NCBI RefSeq assembly: GCF_001895925.1
Contig: NZ_MPPI01000002.1
Location: 246,796-310,795, forward strand
Reading direction: 5' to 3'
DNA: 64,000 nucleotides
Source of the DNA: Phormidesmis priestleyi ULC007
GTDB lineage: Bacteria > Cyanobacteriota > Cyanobacteriia > Leptolyngbyales > Leptolyngbyaceae
Under the pieces are notes generated by a model. The model was not told the DNA's origin. It saw nothing but the letters and a program-made list of their open reading frames with translations, and did no database searches. The translations under genes and the position numbers were made by a program. Positions 18,323 to 28,025 of the stretch are shown one piece after another. How positions within the stretch are numbered: the stretch's first letter is position 1; the number at the start of each line of letters is the position of its first letter.

Positions 18323-19101
18323 GTTCCATCCATGACGACTGATATTGCACTGCCCCACTTCAGATTAAGTTGTCTTTGAGCATTATCACGACTAGCCGCA
18401 ATTTCAACCCAGCCATGACTGCCAACTAAAGCAAGAATTTCTCCAGGTTCGCTGTCTGAGTAGGTGGATTTGCTTGGATAAGTCGAGTTCTCTAGGCTGA
18501 CGCTCCAAGACTTTCCAGCCACTTCGTCACCTGAAATATTTGTAATCAAGTTGCCGAAATGGTCGATCGCTTGAATTACTCCCCAAATCGTGTTTCCTAT
18601 ACAAGTCGGGTTAGCGATCGGCAGATGAATAATCGTTCTCAAACCAATTTCAGTCCCCAGTTCTCTGATCGGTACTCCGCTTGCTAGGTGCGCTCCGATC
18701 GGGGCAAAAATGTCACGTCCGTGAAAGGTCGTGCTTGGAGATGACGTGCGCCAATAGAAAGGATTGGTTAACTCAACGGCAGCGATCGCTGAATTCTGGC
18801 TCAAAACGCCACTCACTAGCCCATTATCGGGAGCCACTAAAAATCCAGACTCAAGTTGAATGGCGATCGCGCGTCGCAGACTTCCCACGCTGGGATCAAC
18901 AACTGCTATGTGCACCGTCCCGGCCGGAAAGTAGGGATAGGCGTTCATCAAGTGAAACCGAGCCGCAGCAATGTCTTGAGGTGGAACTTGATGCGTCAGA
19001 TCAATCATGGTGAGGGTGGGATTGATCTGAGCGATCGTGCCTTTCATCACCGCTACATAGACATCGCTCAACCCAAAATCGCTGAGTAGCGTCAGAATCA
19101 T
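18319..19101 (-). CDS. SAM hydrolase / halogenase family protein (DUF62)
   Basis: A 260-residue protein of the S-adenosylmethionine hydroxide adenosyltransferase family. The N-terminus LLSDFGLSDVYVAVMKG and the HIAVVDPSVGS segment are family hallmarks, as is APDNGL. Members without the halogenase loop split SAM to adenosine and methionine. No halogenase-specific insertion is evident. It overlaps the end of the phosphatase gene and faces a divergent NtcA-type site at its start. Confidence 0.9.
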   Translation of the reverse strand: MILTLLSDFGLSDVYVAVMKGTIAQINPTLTMIDLTHQVPPQDIAAARFHLMNAYPYFPAGTVHIAVVDPSVGSLRRAIAIQLESGFLVAPDNGLVSGVLSQNSAIAAVELTNPFYWRTSSPSTTFHGRDIFAPIGAHLASGVPIRELGTEIGLRTIIHLPIANPTCIGNTIWGVIQAIDHFGNLITNISGDEVAGKSWSVSLENSTYPSKSTYSDSEPGEILALVGSHGWVEIAASRDNAQRQLNLKWGSAISVVMDGT

Positions 19102-19128
19102 AATGATTTCTTATATTTCTAATCATTA
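19101..19128. repeat. Inverted repeat in a divergent promoter region
   Basis: TAATGATT (19101-19108) and AATCATTA (19121-19128) are perfect 8-bp inverted repeats directly before the start of the minus-strand SAM-hydrolase-like gene. The region is AT-rich and could be an operator for that gene. Confidence 0.4.
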
Positions 19129-19134
19129 ATTTTG

Positions 19135-19172
19135 GTAGTATAAACTACCGTTTGAATCTTAGATGTTATGAT
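19135..19172 (+). promoter_or_regulatory. NtcA-type site with -10 box
   Basis: GTA-N8-TAC at 19135-19148 sits in the perfect palindrome GGTAGTATAAACTACC. It matches the consensus of NtcA, the cyanobacterial nitrogen regulator. TATGAT (TAN3T) follows at 19167-19172, so the box would centre near -38 from the predicted start of transcription. That is close to the usual activator geometry, though it also overlaps the -35 region and could repress. It drives the 51-residue gene at 19219. Confidence 0.65.
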
Positions 19173-19218
19173 TAGAAGACAATCACATAGCACAAATATT
19201 TTTTTGGAAATGTCCGAT

Positions 19219-19374
19219 ATGAACAGAAATCGTCAGCAAACCTTCACACAAGCTGCCACTGCTCACCGCGAAAATCTGCAAAAAAACTTGCAGCGCCGCA
19301 TGGAAGCCGCGAGAGACAGAGGCGACGAAAACCTTTTAAAAATGCTCGAAGCAGAAGCAAACTACCTCAAGTAA
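19219..19374 (+). CDS. 51-residue small protein, PirA-like candidate
   Basis: A highly charged, helical small protein beginning MNRNRQQTFTQAATAHREN and ending EAEANYLK. I chose ATG 19219 because GGA at 19206-19208 is well spaced for it. ATG 19210 is too close to that GGA, and ATG 19168 lies inside the predicted -10 box. Its length equals that of PirA, a PII-binding regulator of arginine synthesis described in Synechocystis and controlled by NtcA. The NtcA-type site upstream fits. I could not check sequence identity, so the name is a hypothesis. Confidence 0.7.
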   Translation: MNRNRQQTFTQAATAHRENLQKNLQRRMEAARDRGDENLLKMLEAEANYLK

Positions 19375-19418
19375 TTTGTGTTCAAGAACCCCAGATCCCG
19401 CCTTCAAGTTGGAGTGAA

Positions 19419-19452
19419 TAAAAGGTACAGACTTAATAGTTTGTACCTTTTT
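19419..19452 (+). terminator. Terminator after the 51-residue gene
   Basis: AAAAGGTACA (19419-19428) pairs with TGTACCTTTT (19441-19450) and the downstream side continues as a T-rich stretch. It cleanly ends the small transcription unit 45 bases after the stop codon. Confidence 0.85.
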
Positions 19453-19582
19453 GTTATTGATTGCTCAATATTTTTTTTACTGGCTGGGTTTCTCAAGCTC
19501 CATCCTTGCCTTGTATACTGAGCTTTGAGTTTTGTAACCCGCCCCACAGAGGCGAATTGTCTCGATTAGGGAGAGAGTATCT

Positions 19583-20503
19583 ATGAAAGTCGCAGTCACA
19601 GGGGCAACCGGATTTGTGGGCAGTCGTTTAGTAGAGCGGTTAAACGCTGAGGGGCATCAAGTCATCGTCTTGACTCGCAATGCGACCAAAGCAGAGCAAG
19701 CCTTCCCAAACTCTACTGATCCCAATCTAGAAATTGTTGCCTACAATCCAACTCAGTCGGGAGCTTGGCAAGAGAAGATTTCAGGCTGTGATGGCGTGGT
19801 GAATCTGGCAGGAGAAGCGATCGCCGAAAATCGGTGGACACCAGAACGCAAACAATCTTTAATGGACAGTCGCAAAATCACGACTCAAAAACTCGTTGAA
19901 GCCATTGCCAACGCCAATCCTAAGCCTTCGGTTTTGGTCAATGCCTCCGCGATCGGCTTTTATGGCACTAGCGAAACTGTCACCTTTGACGAAACCAGTG
20001 CTGCTGGCAATGATTTTCTGGCAGAAGTTTGCCAAACCTGGGAAGCCGAAGCAAGCAAGGTCAAGGAAAGCGGCGTTCGTCTGGTGATTTTGCGGCTTGG
20101 AATTGTTTTAGGAATGGGCGGTGCCTTGGGCAAAATGCTTACGCCTTTTAAGCTGTTTGCAGGTGGGCCGATCGGCAGCGGCAATCAGTGGTTTTCCTGG
20201 ATTCATCGAGACGATTTAGTCAGCTTGATTTTACGAGCATTGACGCGACCTGAGATGGAAGGGGTTTTTAATGCCACGGCTCCGCAGCCCGTTCGCATGG
20301 CGGAGATGACGACGACGCTGGGGCAAGTGATGAATCGTCCTTCGTGGCTCCCGGTGCCCAGTTTTGCGCTAGAAGCGATGTTGGGTGATGGCGCTAAAGT
20401 CGTGCTTGAAGGTCAAGAAGTTTTGCCCAAACACACGCTAGCCAATGGATTTGAATATCAATATCTGACGATTAAACCAGCACTAGAGGAAATTTTGGGT
20501 TAA
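19583..20503 (+). CDS. TIGR01777-family epimerase/oxidoreductase
   Basis: A 306-residue Rossmann-fold protein of the atypical SDR family (YfcH/SulA-homologue type). The nucleotide-binding motif TGATGFVG is at residues 6-13; VVNLAGEAI, SAIGFYG and a C-terminal domain (NATAPQPVRMAEM, then PSWLPVPSFALEAMLG) match TIGR01777. Plant relatives affect chloroplast function, but the reaction is unknown. GGGAGAGAG precedes the start. Confidence 0.93.
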   Translation: MKVAVTGATGFVGSRLVERLNAEGHQVIVLTRNATKAEQAFPNSTDPNLEIVAYNPTQSGAWQEKISGCDGVVNLAGEAIAENRWTPERKQSLMDSRKITTQKLVEAIANANPKPSVLVNASAIGFYGTSETVTFDETSAAGNDFLAEVCQTWEAEASKVKESGVRLVILRLGIVLGMGGALGKMLTPFKLFAGGPIGSGNQWFSWIHRDDLVSLILRALTRPEMEGVFNATAPQPVRMAEMTTTLGQVMNRPSWLPVPSFALEAMLGDGAKVVLEGQEVLPKHTLANGFEYQYLTIKPALEEILG

Positions 20504-20597
20504 TTCTATCGGTTTTTCAGAGTTGCTCAAAATTTTGTTATCTTGGCAAAGCAACACGAACACCCCTCACTGCCCAAGGATCACTCTAAACAGAACC

Positions 20598-20789
20598 ATG
20601 CAAACCAAGAAATTAGAGCTACTTTTATTAGCGGGATGTTCTTGCCTTTTTACGATGCTTTGTCAGCCGATCGCGCAAGCTGTCACCGCATCTCCTACAG
20701 AAACTGTCCTGCAAATCTCTGCCCAGTTAGAGGGCTTATATTGCAGAACTAATTTTCAAGAAAACTACAGAGCCAAAGCTAATAAGTAG
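20598..20789 (+). CDS. Small secreted or lipoprotein-like hypothetical
   Basis: A 63-residue protein starting at ATG 20598. The N-terminus (MQTKKLELLLLAGCSCLFTM) has a basic start, a hydrophobic stretch and LAGC, which resembles a lipobox. Only ~40 residues follow, including one more Cys pair. I do not recognise a family and the short length leaves real doubt that it is expressed. Confidence 0.4.
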   Translation: MQTKKLELLLLAGCSCLFTMLCQPIAQAVTASPTETVLQISAQLEGLYCRTNFQENYRAKANK

Positions 20790-20809
20790 CCACTGTCCTG
20801 AATCTAGCC

Positions 20810-21163
20810 CTACTTTTTAGAACCGTGATGTTCGCAAGGTGGGGCTGAAATTGATTTATCCAACCACCCGGCTGCCTGCTGTAATCGCAAAAGCGCCTCT
20901 TCGGGCTGATCTTTTAAAAGGAAAATTAGAGCAACGGCGGCTTGTTCACGCGATCGCGCCAGCCGATTTGACTTTAGTCGGTGCCAATCACGATCGCTGA
21001 TACTCAACTTTTCGGTCAGTGCCTGTGCTAACTCAAGGGCGCTGAACTCAGAAAGCTTGTTGGTTGCGACTGGGTTAGAGGCTTCTGTCTGAGAAGATTG
21101 CATCATTGTCAAGTCGGGCATAGAACGCTGCTTTAACGGAATGGGTAAAATGAATTTACTCAT
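20810..21163 (-). CDS. Conserved cyanobacterial protein (probably DUF6439)
   Basis: About 117 residues if started at 21163 (MSKFILPIPLKQ); an ATG at 21196 would overlap the divergent neighbour. The core (LAQALTEKLSISDRDWHRL, then EQAAVALIFLLKDQPEEALLRLQQAAGWLDKSISAPPC) is a conserved helical domain that I recall as DUF6439. It resembles a helical repeat or protein-binding module. Function is unknown. Confidence 0.7.
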   Translation of the reverse strand: MSKFILPIPLKQRSMPDLTMMQSSQTEASNPVATNKLSEFSALELAQALTEKLSISDRDWHRLKSNRLARSREQAAVALIFLLKDQPEEALLRLQQAAGWLDKSISAPPCEHHGSKK

Positions 21164-21186
21164 TACTCTTACTTTACTACGCTTGA

Positions 21187-21621
21187 ATGCCACCATCCCA
21201 AGACCCCGATCGTTTATCCACCAGTCACGAATCCGACGATTCAGCGCTCACCTTTGAGCAAGTTCTTGAGCGCGTGGAGCGATCGCTTCAGGAACTCAAA
21301 GAGCGCCATGCCCAAATCGAGCATGATCAGCAGCTTCAAAAGAATTTAGAGGAGCGATCGCAAATGATCCGATCGCAGCTCCGCCAAAGCAAATCTTCTA
21401 GCCTTAAATTAGAATTGCAGAAGCTCGAAAAGCAGCTAGAAGAGCTGGAATTTAATCTAGAAAGCCGCTTATTTTCGTGGGCTGGCTTTAAAGAAGTTTT
21501 CTGGCAAGCCGTGCGATTTGGTGGACTGGGGATCGCCGTTGGCTGGTCGCTTGCCTTCTACACTTTAAAGAATCCGGCTCCCAACAACACAAGCCCTGCT
21601 CCTCAAACCTTAGCCCCCTAA
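21187..21621 (+). CDS. Coiled-coil protein with C-terminal membrane anchor
   Basis: A 144-residue protein. Residues ~20-95 form a charged coiled coil ([18 protein letters not shown], then [19 protein letters not shown]). A hydrophobic helix follows at ~110-128 ([17 protein letters not shown]) and then a short Pro-rich tail. It lies 4 bases before asnS on the same strand, so the two are likely co-transcribed. I do not recognise a named family. Confidence 0.7.
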   Translation: MPPSQDPDRLSTSHESDDSALTFEQVLERVERSLQELKERHAQIEHDQQLQKNLEERSQMIRSQLRQSKSSSLKLELQKLEKQLEELEFNLESRLFSWAGFKEVFWQAVRFGGLGIAVGWSLAFYTLKNPAPNNTSPAPQTLAP

Positions 21622-21625
21622 TCTC

Positions 21626-23014
21626 ATGACACGACGCATTTCAGAACTGCTGCGCCACGGACAACCCAACGAATTAGTCACGATTAAAGGCTGGGTTCGC
21701 ACCAAGCGAGAACAGAAAGGCTTCTCGTTTATTGAAGTCAACGATGGTTCGTCGATGGCAGGTTTGCAAGTGGTGATGAACGCTGACTTACCGGACTATG
21801 AGTCGATCGTCAAACGACTCAGCACCGGGGCATCGGTTGAAGTATCAGGGGTTTTAGTATCGTCGCTAGGCAAAGGGCAACGTATTGAGGTCAAGGCGAA
21901 CTCGGTAATCGTTTATGGCGAGGCTGATCCAGAGACCTATCCGCTTCAGAAGAAACGCCATTCGTTTGAGTTTTTGCGAGAGATTGGACATCTGCGATCG
22001 CGCACCAATACGCTAGGAGCCGTCTTTAGAGTTCGCAATGCTTGCTCGATGGCAATCCACCAATTCTTTCAAGAACAAGGTTTCATCTGGGTTCACACTC
22101 CAATTCTCACAGCAAGCGATTGTGAAGGGGCAGGCGAAATGTTTGCCGTCACTAGTTTGGATCTCAAGAAAGTTCCGTTAACTGAAAATCAATCGGTTGA
22201 TTACACCCAAGATTTTTTCGGCAAACCTACTTATTTGACAGTCAGCGGACAGCTAGAAGCCGAAATTATGGCAACCGCATTCAGCAATGTCTACACGTTT
22301 GGTCCAACGTTTCGCGCCGAAAACTCTAACACGTCTCGTCACTTGGCAGAGTTTTGGATGGTCGAACCAGAAATGGCGTTCTGTGACTTAGAAGGAGACA
22401 TGGATTTAGCGGAAGCATTCCTCAAATACATCTTTTCTTATGTGCTAGAAAAGTGCCCTGAAGATATGCAGTTTTTTAACGATCGCATCGATAACTCAGT
22501 CCTCACAACGGCTGAAAATATTATTCAAAACGAGTTTGAGCGAGTCACTTATACCAAGGCAGTTGAGCTTTTGCTGAAGAGCGATCGACCCTTCGAGTAT
22601 CCCGTCGAGTGGGGCTTAGATCTGCAATCTGAACACGAGCGGTTTTTAGCCGAGGAACTCTTTAAAAAGCCCGTGATTGTGACAGATTACCCGACACAAA
22701 TCAAAGCCTTTTATATGCGTTTGAACGAAGACGAAAAAACCGTTCGCGCTATGGATATTCTCGCTCCGAAAATCGGTGAAATTATCGGCGGTTCTCAGCG
22801 AGAAGAACGGCTTGATGTTCTAGAACGACGCATTCAAGCACAAGGATTGGAATTAAAAGACTACTGGTGGTATCTAGATTTGCGGAGATATGGCACCGTT
22901 CCCCACGCAGGATTTGGGTTGGGATTCGAGCGCTTAGTACAGTTCATGACAGGAATGGGCAACATTCGCGACGTGATTCCATTTCCTAGAACTCCTTTAA
23001 ACGTCGAGTTTTAA
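21626..23014 (+). CDS. asnS: Asparaginyl-tRNA synthetase
   Basis: A 462-residue class IIb aminoacyl-tRNA synthetase that charges tRNA-Asn. An N-terminal OB fold ([25 protein letters not shown]) binds the anticodon. The catalytic domain shows motif 2 ([20 protein letters not shown]) and motif 3 ([15 protein letters not shown]). The TFRAENSNT stretch favours Asn over Asp specificity. Length is standard. Confidence 0.97.
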   Translation: MTRRISELLRHGQPNELVTIKGWVRTKREQKGFSFIEVNDGSSMAGLQVVMNADLPDYESIVKRLSTGASVEVSGVLVSSLGKGQRIEVKANSVIVYGEADPETYPLQKKRHSFEFLREIGHLRSRTNTLGAVFRVRNACSMAIHQFFQEQGFIWVHTPILTASDCEGAGEMFAVTSLDLKKVPLTENQSVDYTQDFFGKPTYLTVSGQLEAEIMATAFSNVYTFGPTFRAENSNTSRHLAEFWMVEPEMAFCDLEGDMDLAEAFLKYIFSYVLEKCPEDMQFFNDRIDNSVLTTAENIIQNEFERVTYTKAVELLLKSDRPFEYPVEWGLDLQSEHERFLAEELFKKPVIVTDYPTQIKAFYMRLNEDEKTVRAMDILAPKIGEIIGGSQREERLDVLERRIQAQGLELKDYWWYLDLRRYGTVPHAGFGLGFERLVQFMTGMGNIRDVIPFPRTPLNVEF

Positions 23015-23021
23015 GTCTCAA

Positions 23022-23057
23022 TAAAAAACCTGGAGAGTAATCAAGTTACTTCCAGGC
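23022..23057 (-). terminator. Terminator for the Hlip gene (minus strand)
   Basis: CCTGGAGAGTAA (23029-23040) and TTACTTCCAGG (23046-23056) form a stem with one bulge. Read on the minus strand it is followed by a run of Ts (the A-run at 23023-23028). It lies between the convergent asnS and Hlip genes and best serves the Hlip transcript. Confidence 0.8.
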
Positions 23058-23086
23058 AAATGGTCAGATAAAATCAGTCGTGAGAA

Positions 23087-23230
23087 CTACATCAAACCGA
23101 GTTGCTCTAAGATGCCCTTGCCTGTCATTAGCTCAGTAGCGAACCCGATCGCGATGCCTAGCATTGCTAGACGACCGTTCCAAGACTCAGCAAACTTGGT
23201 AAAGCCGATTTTGCCTTCTTGCTTTTCCAT
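23087..23230 (-). CDS. High-light-inducible protein (single-helix CAB-like)
   Basis: A 47-residue protein with the chlorophyll-binding signature ESWNGRLAMLGIAIGFA, i.e. ExxNGRxAMxG, in one transmembrane helix at ~20-40. Hlips bind chlorophyll and carotenoid in the thylakoid and quench excess energy near photosystem assembly sites. The short soluble N-terminus (MEKQEGKIGFTKFA) is typical. It stands alone with its own terminator. High-light induction is known for the family but no regulatory box was identified here. Confidence 0.95.
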   Translation of the reverse strand: MEKQEGKIGFTKFAESWNGRLAMLGIAIGFATELMTGKGILEQLGLM

Positions 23231-23366
23231 GATGATTGCCTCACTCTAAAGATATATTTCTTCATACAACTTAACGCTTCTCAAAGCATTTGGCAACAAT
23301 TTGCCTGATATCAAGGCTTCCCCAATGAGACACTAGATCACTAAGTTACTGTCATTTTGATTTGTC

Positions 23367-24566
23367 ATGCCCGATCCTCAAGCGATTAGTGCGGCGGTTG
23401 CAGCGCTCTATAACACCTACCCGTTTCCACCAGAGCCTTTGCTTGACGAGCCGCCTCCCGGCTATAACTGGCGCTGGAACTGGTCAGCCGCCTACAATTT
23501 TTGCACAGGACAAAAACCCAAGCGACAAAACATCCGCATTTTAGATGCAGGCTGCGGCACTGGGTGCGGAACCGAATATTTAGTGCATCTCAATCCCCAA
23601 GCTCAGGTGACTGGCATTGATTTGAGTGCTGGGGCGTTGACGGTTGCGAGAGAGCGATGTCAACGATCGGTCAACGATCGAGCAGAGTTTCATCACCTCA
23701 GCCTCTACGATGCCAACCAGCTTCCCGGCAAGTTTGAGATGATCAACTGCGTGGGCGTATTGCATCACTTGCCTGATCCGATTCGCGGCATTCAATCCTT
23801 AGCGACAAAACTCGCTCCTGGCGGGATTATGCACATCTTTGTCTACGCAGAATTGGGGCGCTGGGAAATCGGGTTGATGCAGCAAGCGATCGCCCTCCTA
23901 CAAGGCAACCAAAAAGGTGATTATCGCGATGGCGTAAAAGTCGGTCGTCAGATTTTCGAGACACTTCCTGAAAATAATCGACTAGTGCAGCGAGAAAAAG
24001 AACGCTGGTCAATGGAAAATCAGCGCGATGAATGTTTTGCAGATATGTATGTCCATCCCCAAGAGATTGACTACAACATCGAGACGTTATTTCAGCTTAT
24101 TGATGCGTCTGGGCTGAAGTTTTTGGGCTTCTCGAATCCTCGACAGTGGACGCTCGATCGCTTGCTAGGCAAAAATTCAGACCTGATTGATCGGGCGAAA
24201 GGACTGAGCGATCGTCAACGCTACCGCTTAATCGAACTCTTAGATCCCTCTTCTGTCACTCACTACGAATTCTTTTTGGGGCGAGGCGAGTTGCCCTTAG
24301 CCGATTGGTCGTCTGATGAAGCGTTGCTCAACGCCATTCCTGAGCGCAGCCCTTGCATGGATGGCTGGGCAAGTCGCTGTTTATTCAACTACGACTATCA
24401 GATTGTGAATCTGTCAGAACCAGAATTTGAATTTATGAAAGCTTGCGATGAAAATCAGGAGTCGCAACGCACGATCGGAGAGATCTTGTCAGACGCGCCG
24501 TTGGAATTGGAGACCGTGCGATCGCTGCAACAACAACAGCTTATTTTACTGAGTCCTCGATCGTAG
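23367..24566 (+). CDS. Class I SAM-dependent methyltransferase
   Basis: A 399-residue protein. SAM-binding motif I is ILDAGCGTGCGTEYL (~57-72), with VTGIDLSAGAL and INCVGVLHHLPDP following. The N-terminal ~50 residues (ALYNTYPFPPEPLLDEPPPG) and the ~200-residue C-terminal region are unassigned extensions. The substrate is unknown. The start codon ATG 23367 gives a natural N-terminus. Confidence 0.85.
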   Translation: MPDPQAISAAVAALYNTYPFPPEPLLDEPPPGYNWRWNWSAAYNFCTGQKPKRQNIRILDAGCGTGCGTEYLVHLNPQAQVTGIDLSAGALTVARERCQRSVNDRAEFHHLSLYDANQLPGKFEMINCVGVLHHLPDPIRGIQSLATKLAPGGIMHIFVYAELGRWEIGLMQQAIALLQGNQKGDYRDGVKVGRQIFETLPENNRLVQREKERWSMENQRDECFADMYVHPQEIDYNIETLFQLIDASGLKFLGFSNPRQWTLDRLLGKNSDLIDRAKGLSDRQRYRLIELLDPSSVTHYEFFLGRGELPLADWSSDEALLNAIPERSPCMDGWASRCLFNYDYQIVNLSEPEFEFMKACDENQESQRTIGEILSDAPLELETVRSLQQQQLILLSPRS

Positions 24567-24569
24567 ACA

Positions 24570-24599
24570 TTAAGTATTATTACCCTCGCGTGGTATGAT
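24570..24599 (+). promoter_or_regulatory. Probable atp operon promoter
   Basis: TTAAGT (24570-24575) and TATGAT (24594-24599) are separated by 18 bases. The -10 matches well and the -35 is weak. It lies 95-100 bases before atp1, the first gene of the ATP synthase operon. Confidence 0.45.
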
Positions 24600-24698
24600 G
24601 TCTTCTGGCTAAACGAACTGTCGTGATCGCATTAGACTCCCTGTGAGTTTAGTAACTCATCATGGCGAAGTTGCCCTACTTCATGGATCGCACCTGCA

Positions 24699-25100
24699 AT
24701 GGAGGAAATCTCACCGCCTGTTTCTGAGTCATCAGAACCCAGTGCATCAATGCAAGATTTCTATCGACTCCAACAAGAGTTGCTAGTGATCACACTTATC
24801 TTGACGGGTCTAATCTTTTTCCCGGTTTGGTATTTCTACTCCCTCAACATCGCTCTGAATTATTTACTTGGAGCATGCACAGGTGTGGTTTACTTGAAGT
24901 TGTTAGCAAGAAATGTTGAGCAACTTGGTAGCCAGAAAGACAAACTAGGCAAGTCGCACATCGCCGTTTTTATTGGGCTGATTATAGTCGGAACCCAGTG
25001 GAATGGTCTACACGTCTTACCTATTTTTTTAGGATTTCTGACCTACAAAGCGACGCTGATCGTTTATACCTTGCGAACCCTGCTCGATCCTGGCGATTGA
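24699..25100 (+). CDS. ATP synthase subunit I (Atp1/AtpI)
   Basis: A 133-residue membrane protein with about four helices. It is first in the atp operon, the usual place for subunit I, which helps assemble the c-ring. The segment [30 protein letters not shown] is typical of cyanobacterial Atp1. Sequence conservation in this family is low, so position carries much of the call. Confidence 0.88.
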   Translation: MEEISPPVSESSEPSASMQDFYRLQQELLVITLILTGLIFFPVWYFYSLNIALNYLLGACTGVVYLKLLARNVEQLGSQKDKLGKSHIAVFIGLIIVGTQWNGLHVLPIFLGFLTYKATLIVYTLRTLLDPGD

Positions 25101-25153
25101 GCCTGTTATAGAATTTGCACTCCTTGAATCTGGGGAAAGCCGCCTGAACTGAA

Positions 25154-26216
<1,063 letters not shown>

Positions 26217-26226
26217 GGGTCAAGAA

Positions 26227-26276
26227 TTTTGAGTTTTGAGTTCTGGGTTACGGAATTCAAAACTCAAAGCTCAAAA
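26227..26276 (+). repeat. Hairpin after atpE
   Basis: Heptad-like TTTTGAG units on the left (26227-26245) pair with TCAAAAC-type units on the right (26258-26276), about 17 of 19 positions. The right arm reads TCAAAAC/TCAAAGC repeats. There is no T-run. It could stabilise the upstream atpE message or partially end transcription, helping make excess subunit c. Confidence 0.7.
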
Positions 26277-26319
26277 CTTCTAAAATTGTCTTGCACTTTT
26301 TTCACCCTCACTCAAGATA

Positions 26320-26742
26320 ATGTTTGATTTTGATGCGACCCTGCCCTTGATGGCAGTGCAGTTTCTTCTTTTAGCTGCGATCTTAAATGTGGTGTTCTAT
26401 AAGCCACTCACGAAAGTGATTGAAGATCGCAGTGATTACATCCGCAGCAACGAAGCGGATGCGCGAGAGCGTCTTGCGAAAGCCGAAAATCTGGCGAAAC
26501 AGTATGAGTCTGAGCTAGCCGAGACTCGCAGACAATATCAAGCGACGATCGTGGCTGCTCAGGCAGATGCACAGAAGATCGCCGCTCAAAAAACTGCTGA
26601 GGCTCAACAAGAGGCTCAATCTCAACGCGAAGCCACTCAAAAAGAGTTAGATCAGCAAAAGCAGGCTGCGATGCAAACGCTAGAGCAGCAGGTCGAATCG
26701 CTAAGTCACGAAATTCTAGATAAGCTTTTAGCTGGAGTTTGA
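26320..26742 (+). CDS. atpF2: ATP synthase subunit b'
   Basis: A 140-residue peripheral-stalk subunit with one N-terminal membrane helix (~8-26) and a long charged coiled coil. The presence of separate b' and b genes is typical of photosynthetic bacteria and chloroplasts. Also called atpG in cyanobacterial literature. Starts [18 protein letters not shown]. Confidence 0.95.
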   Translation: MFDFDATLPLMAVQFLLLAAILNVVFYKPLTKVIEDRSDYIRSNEADARERLAKAENLAKQYESELAETRRQYQATIVAAQADAQKIAAQKTAEAQQEAQSQREATQKELDQQKQAAMQTLEQQVESLSHEILDKLLAGV

Positions 26743-26809
26743 TGGGGTCGTTAGCAGTTAGTTGTTAACGCCTCTAGGATTGTCAACCGCGCAGTTGTGG
26801 ATAACGTTC

Positions 26810-27373
26810 ATGGAAATTTTTTTGCGACTCGCTGCTGGAGCCACTTTACTCGGCTCTGAAGCAGCAGAAGCAGTGGGAAAAGGTGGTTTTGGTATCAATT
26901 TTGACATCCTAGAAACCAACCTGATCAACCTCTCGATCGTGATTGCCGTTGTCGTTTATTTTGGTCGCAAGTTCTTAGGTAAGATTTTGGGCGATCGCAC
27001 GGCGGCGATCGAGGCTCAAATTAAAGAAGTGGAACAGCGTAAACAAAGTGCTGCTGCCGCTCTTGCCTCACAGCAGCAGAAATTAGCGCAAGCGCAAGCT
27101 GAGGCTGCTAAAATTCGTGCCTCGGCAGAAGATGGAGCCAAGTCAGCGCGAGAAGCCATTTTGGTGAAGGCTGAACAGGATGTTGCTCGGATGCGTGAGA
27201 CGGCGGCTCAAGAACTCGGCTCTGAACAAGCGCGAGTGATCAATGAGTTACGTCAACGCATTGCACTGATGGCAATGCAGCGTGCAGAGGGTGAGCTTCC
27301 GAGTCGTCTGAATGATGACTTGCAGCAGAGATTAGTCGATCGCAGCATTGCTCTACTCGGAGGTAGTTCCTGA
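26810..27373 (+). CDS. atpF: ATP synthase subunit b
   Basis: A 187-residue peripheral-stalk subunit. I chose ATG 26810 (MEIFLRLAAGATLLGSEA) over an upstream TTG because it fits the usual b-subunit N-terminus. One membrane helix (~33-52) is followed by a coiled coil ending DRSIALLGG. Its stop codon overlaps the atpH start (ATGA at 27373), indicating coupled translation. Confidence 0.95.
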   Translation: MEIFLRLAAGATLLGSEAAEAVGKGGFGINFDILETNLINLSIVIAVVVYFGRKFLGKILGDRTAAIEAQIKEVEQRKQSAAAALASQQQKLAQAQAEAAKIRASAEDGAKSAREAILVKAEQDVARMRETAAQELGSEQARVINELRQRIALMAMQRAEGELPSRLNDDLQQRLVDRSIALLGGSS

Positions 27374-27930
27374 TGAAAGATAGCATTTTGACGGCTCAGG
27401 TTCTGGAACCCTACGCCCAAGCGCTGATGTCCTTGGGGCAGTCAAATAATTTGACCGAGCGTTTCGGTGAAGATGTTGCCGGGATTCTATCGAGTTGGAA
27501 TGAGTCCCCTGATCTGCAAGCATTTCTCAGCAGTCCGTTGACGAAAGCCGACGCAAAAAAAGCTGTTTTAGAACAGGTTTTTGGAGAGCAGGTTCACCCG
27601 TTCACTAAAAGCTTTTTAATGCTGCTGGTCGATAAGCGACGAATTCTGTTTTTGGATGGCATCTGCAAACAGTATCAGGCACTTCTCAGAAAGCTAAATC
27701 AAGCTGTTTTAGCCGAAGTGATTTCGACGGTCGAACTCAACGACGACCAGAAAAACACCATCCGCGAACAGGTGAAGTCGATGACTTCTGCACGTCAGGT
27801 CGATCTCGAAACTCGTCTCGATCGCGACCTCATCGGCGGTGTGATTATCAAAGTTGGTTCTCAGGTGATTGATGCAAGTTTGCGTGGTCAACTGCGTCGC
27901 ATTTCTCTCCGTTTAAGTAGTGCAACCTAA
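27373..27930 (+). CDS. atpH: ATP synthase subunit delta
   Basis: A 185-residue F1 stalk subunit. The N-terminal helical domain ([16 protein letters not shown]) and C-terminal [24 protein letters not shown] are family hallmarks. Called atpD in chloroplast-style naming. Overlaps atpF by one base. Confidence 0.96.
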   Translation: MKDSILTAQVLEPYAQALMSLGQSNNLTERFGEDVAGILSSWNESPDLQAFLSSPLTKADAKKAVLEQVFGEQVHPFTKSFLMLLVDKRRILFLDGICKQYQALLRKLNQAVLAEVISTVELNDDQKNTIREQVKSMTSARQVDLETRLDRDLIGGVIIKVGSQVIDASLRGQLRRISLRLSSAT

Positions 27931-27935
27931 GAATG

Positions 27936-27976
27936 GTCAGGGTTTCAGGAATCAGTCAAAACTCTGAACCCCTGAC
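27936..27976 (+). repeat. Hairpin in the atpH-atpA spacer
   Basis: GTCAGGGTTTCAG (27936-27948) pairs with CTGAACCCCTGAC (27964-27976) at 12 of 13 positions. No T-run follows. It shares a GGTTTCAG core with the ado-aar spacer hairpin. It may be a processing or stability signal before atpA. Confidence 0.6.
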
Positions 27977-28025
27977 ACCTAAATCCTATTTTCGCTTTCC
28001 CCTTCATCCTTCAAAAGAGGTTCCA

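Noticed and set aside
20523..20597. Extended N-terminus of the 63-residue protein from TTG 20523
   Set aside because: The ATG at 20598 begins a proper signal-type sequence; the extension is not protein-like.
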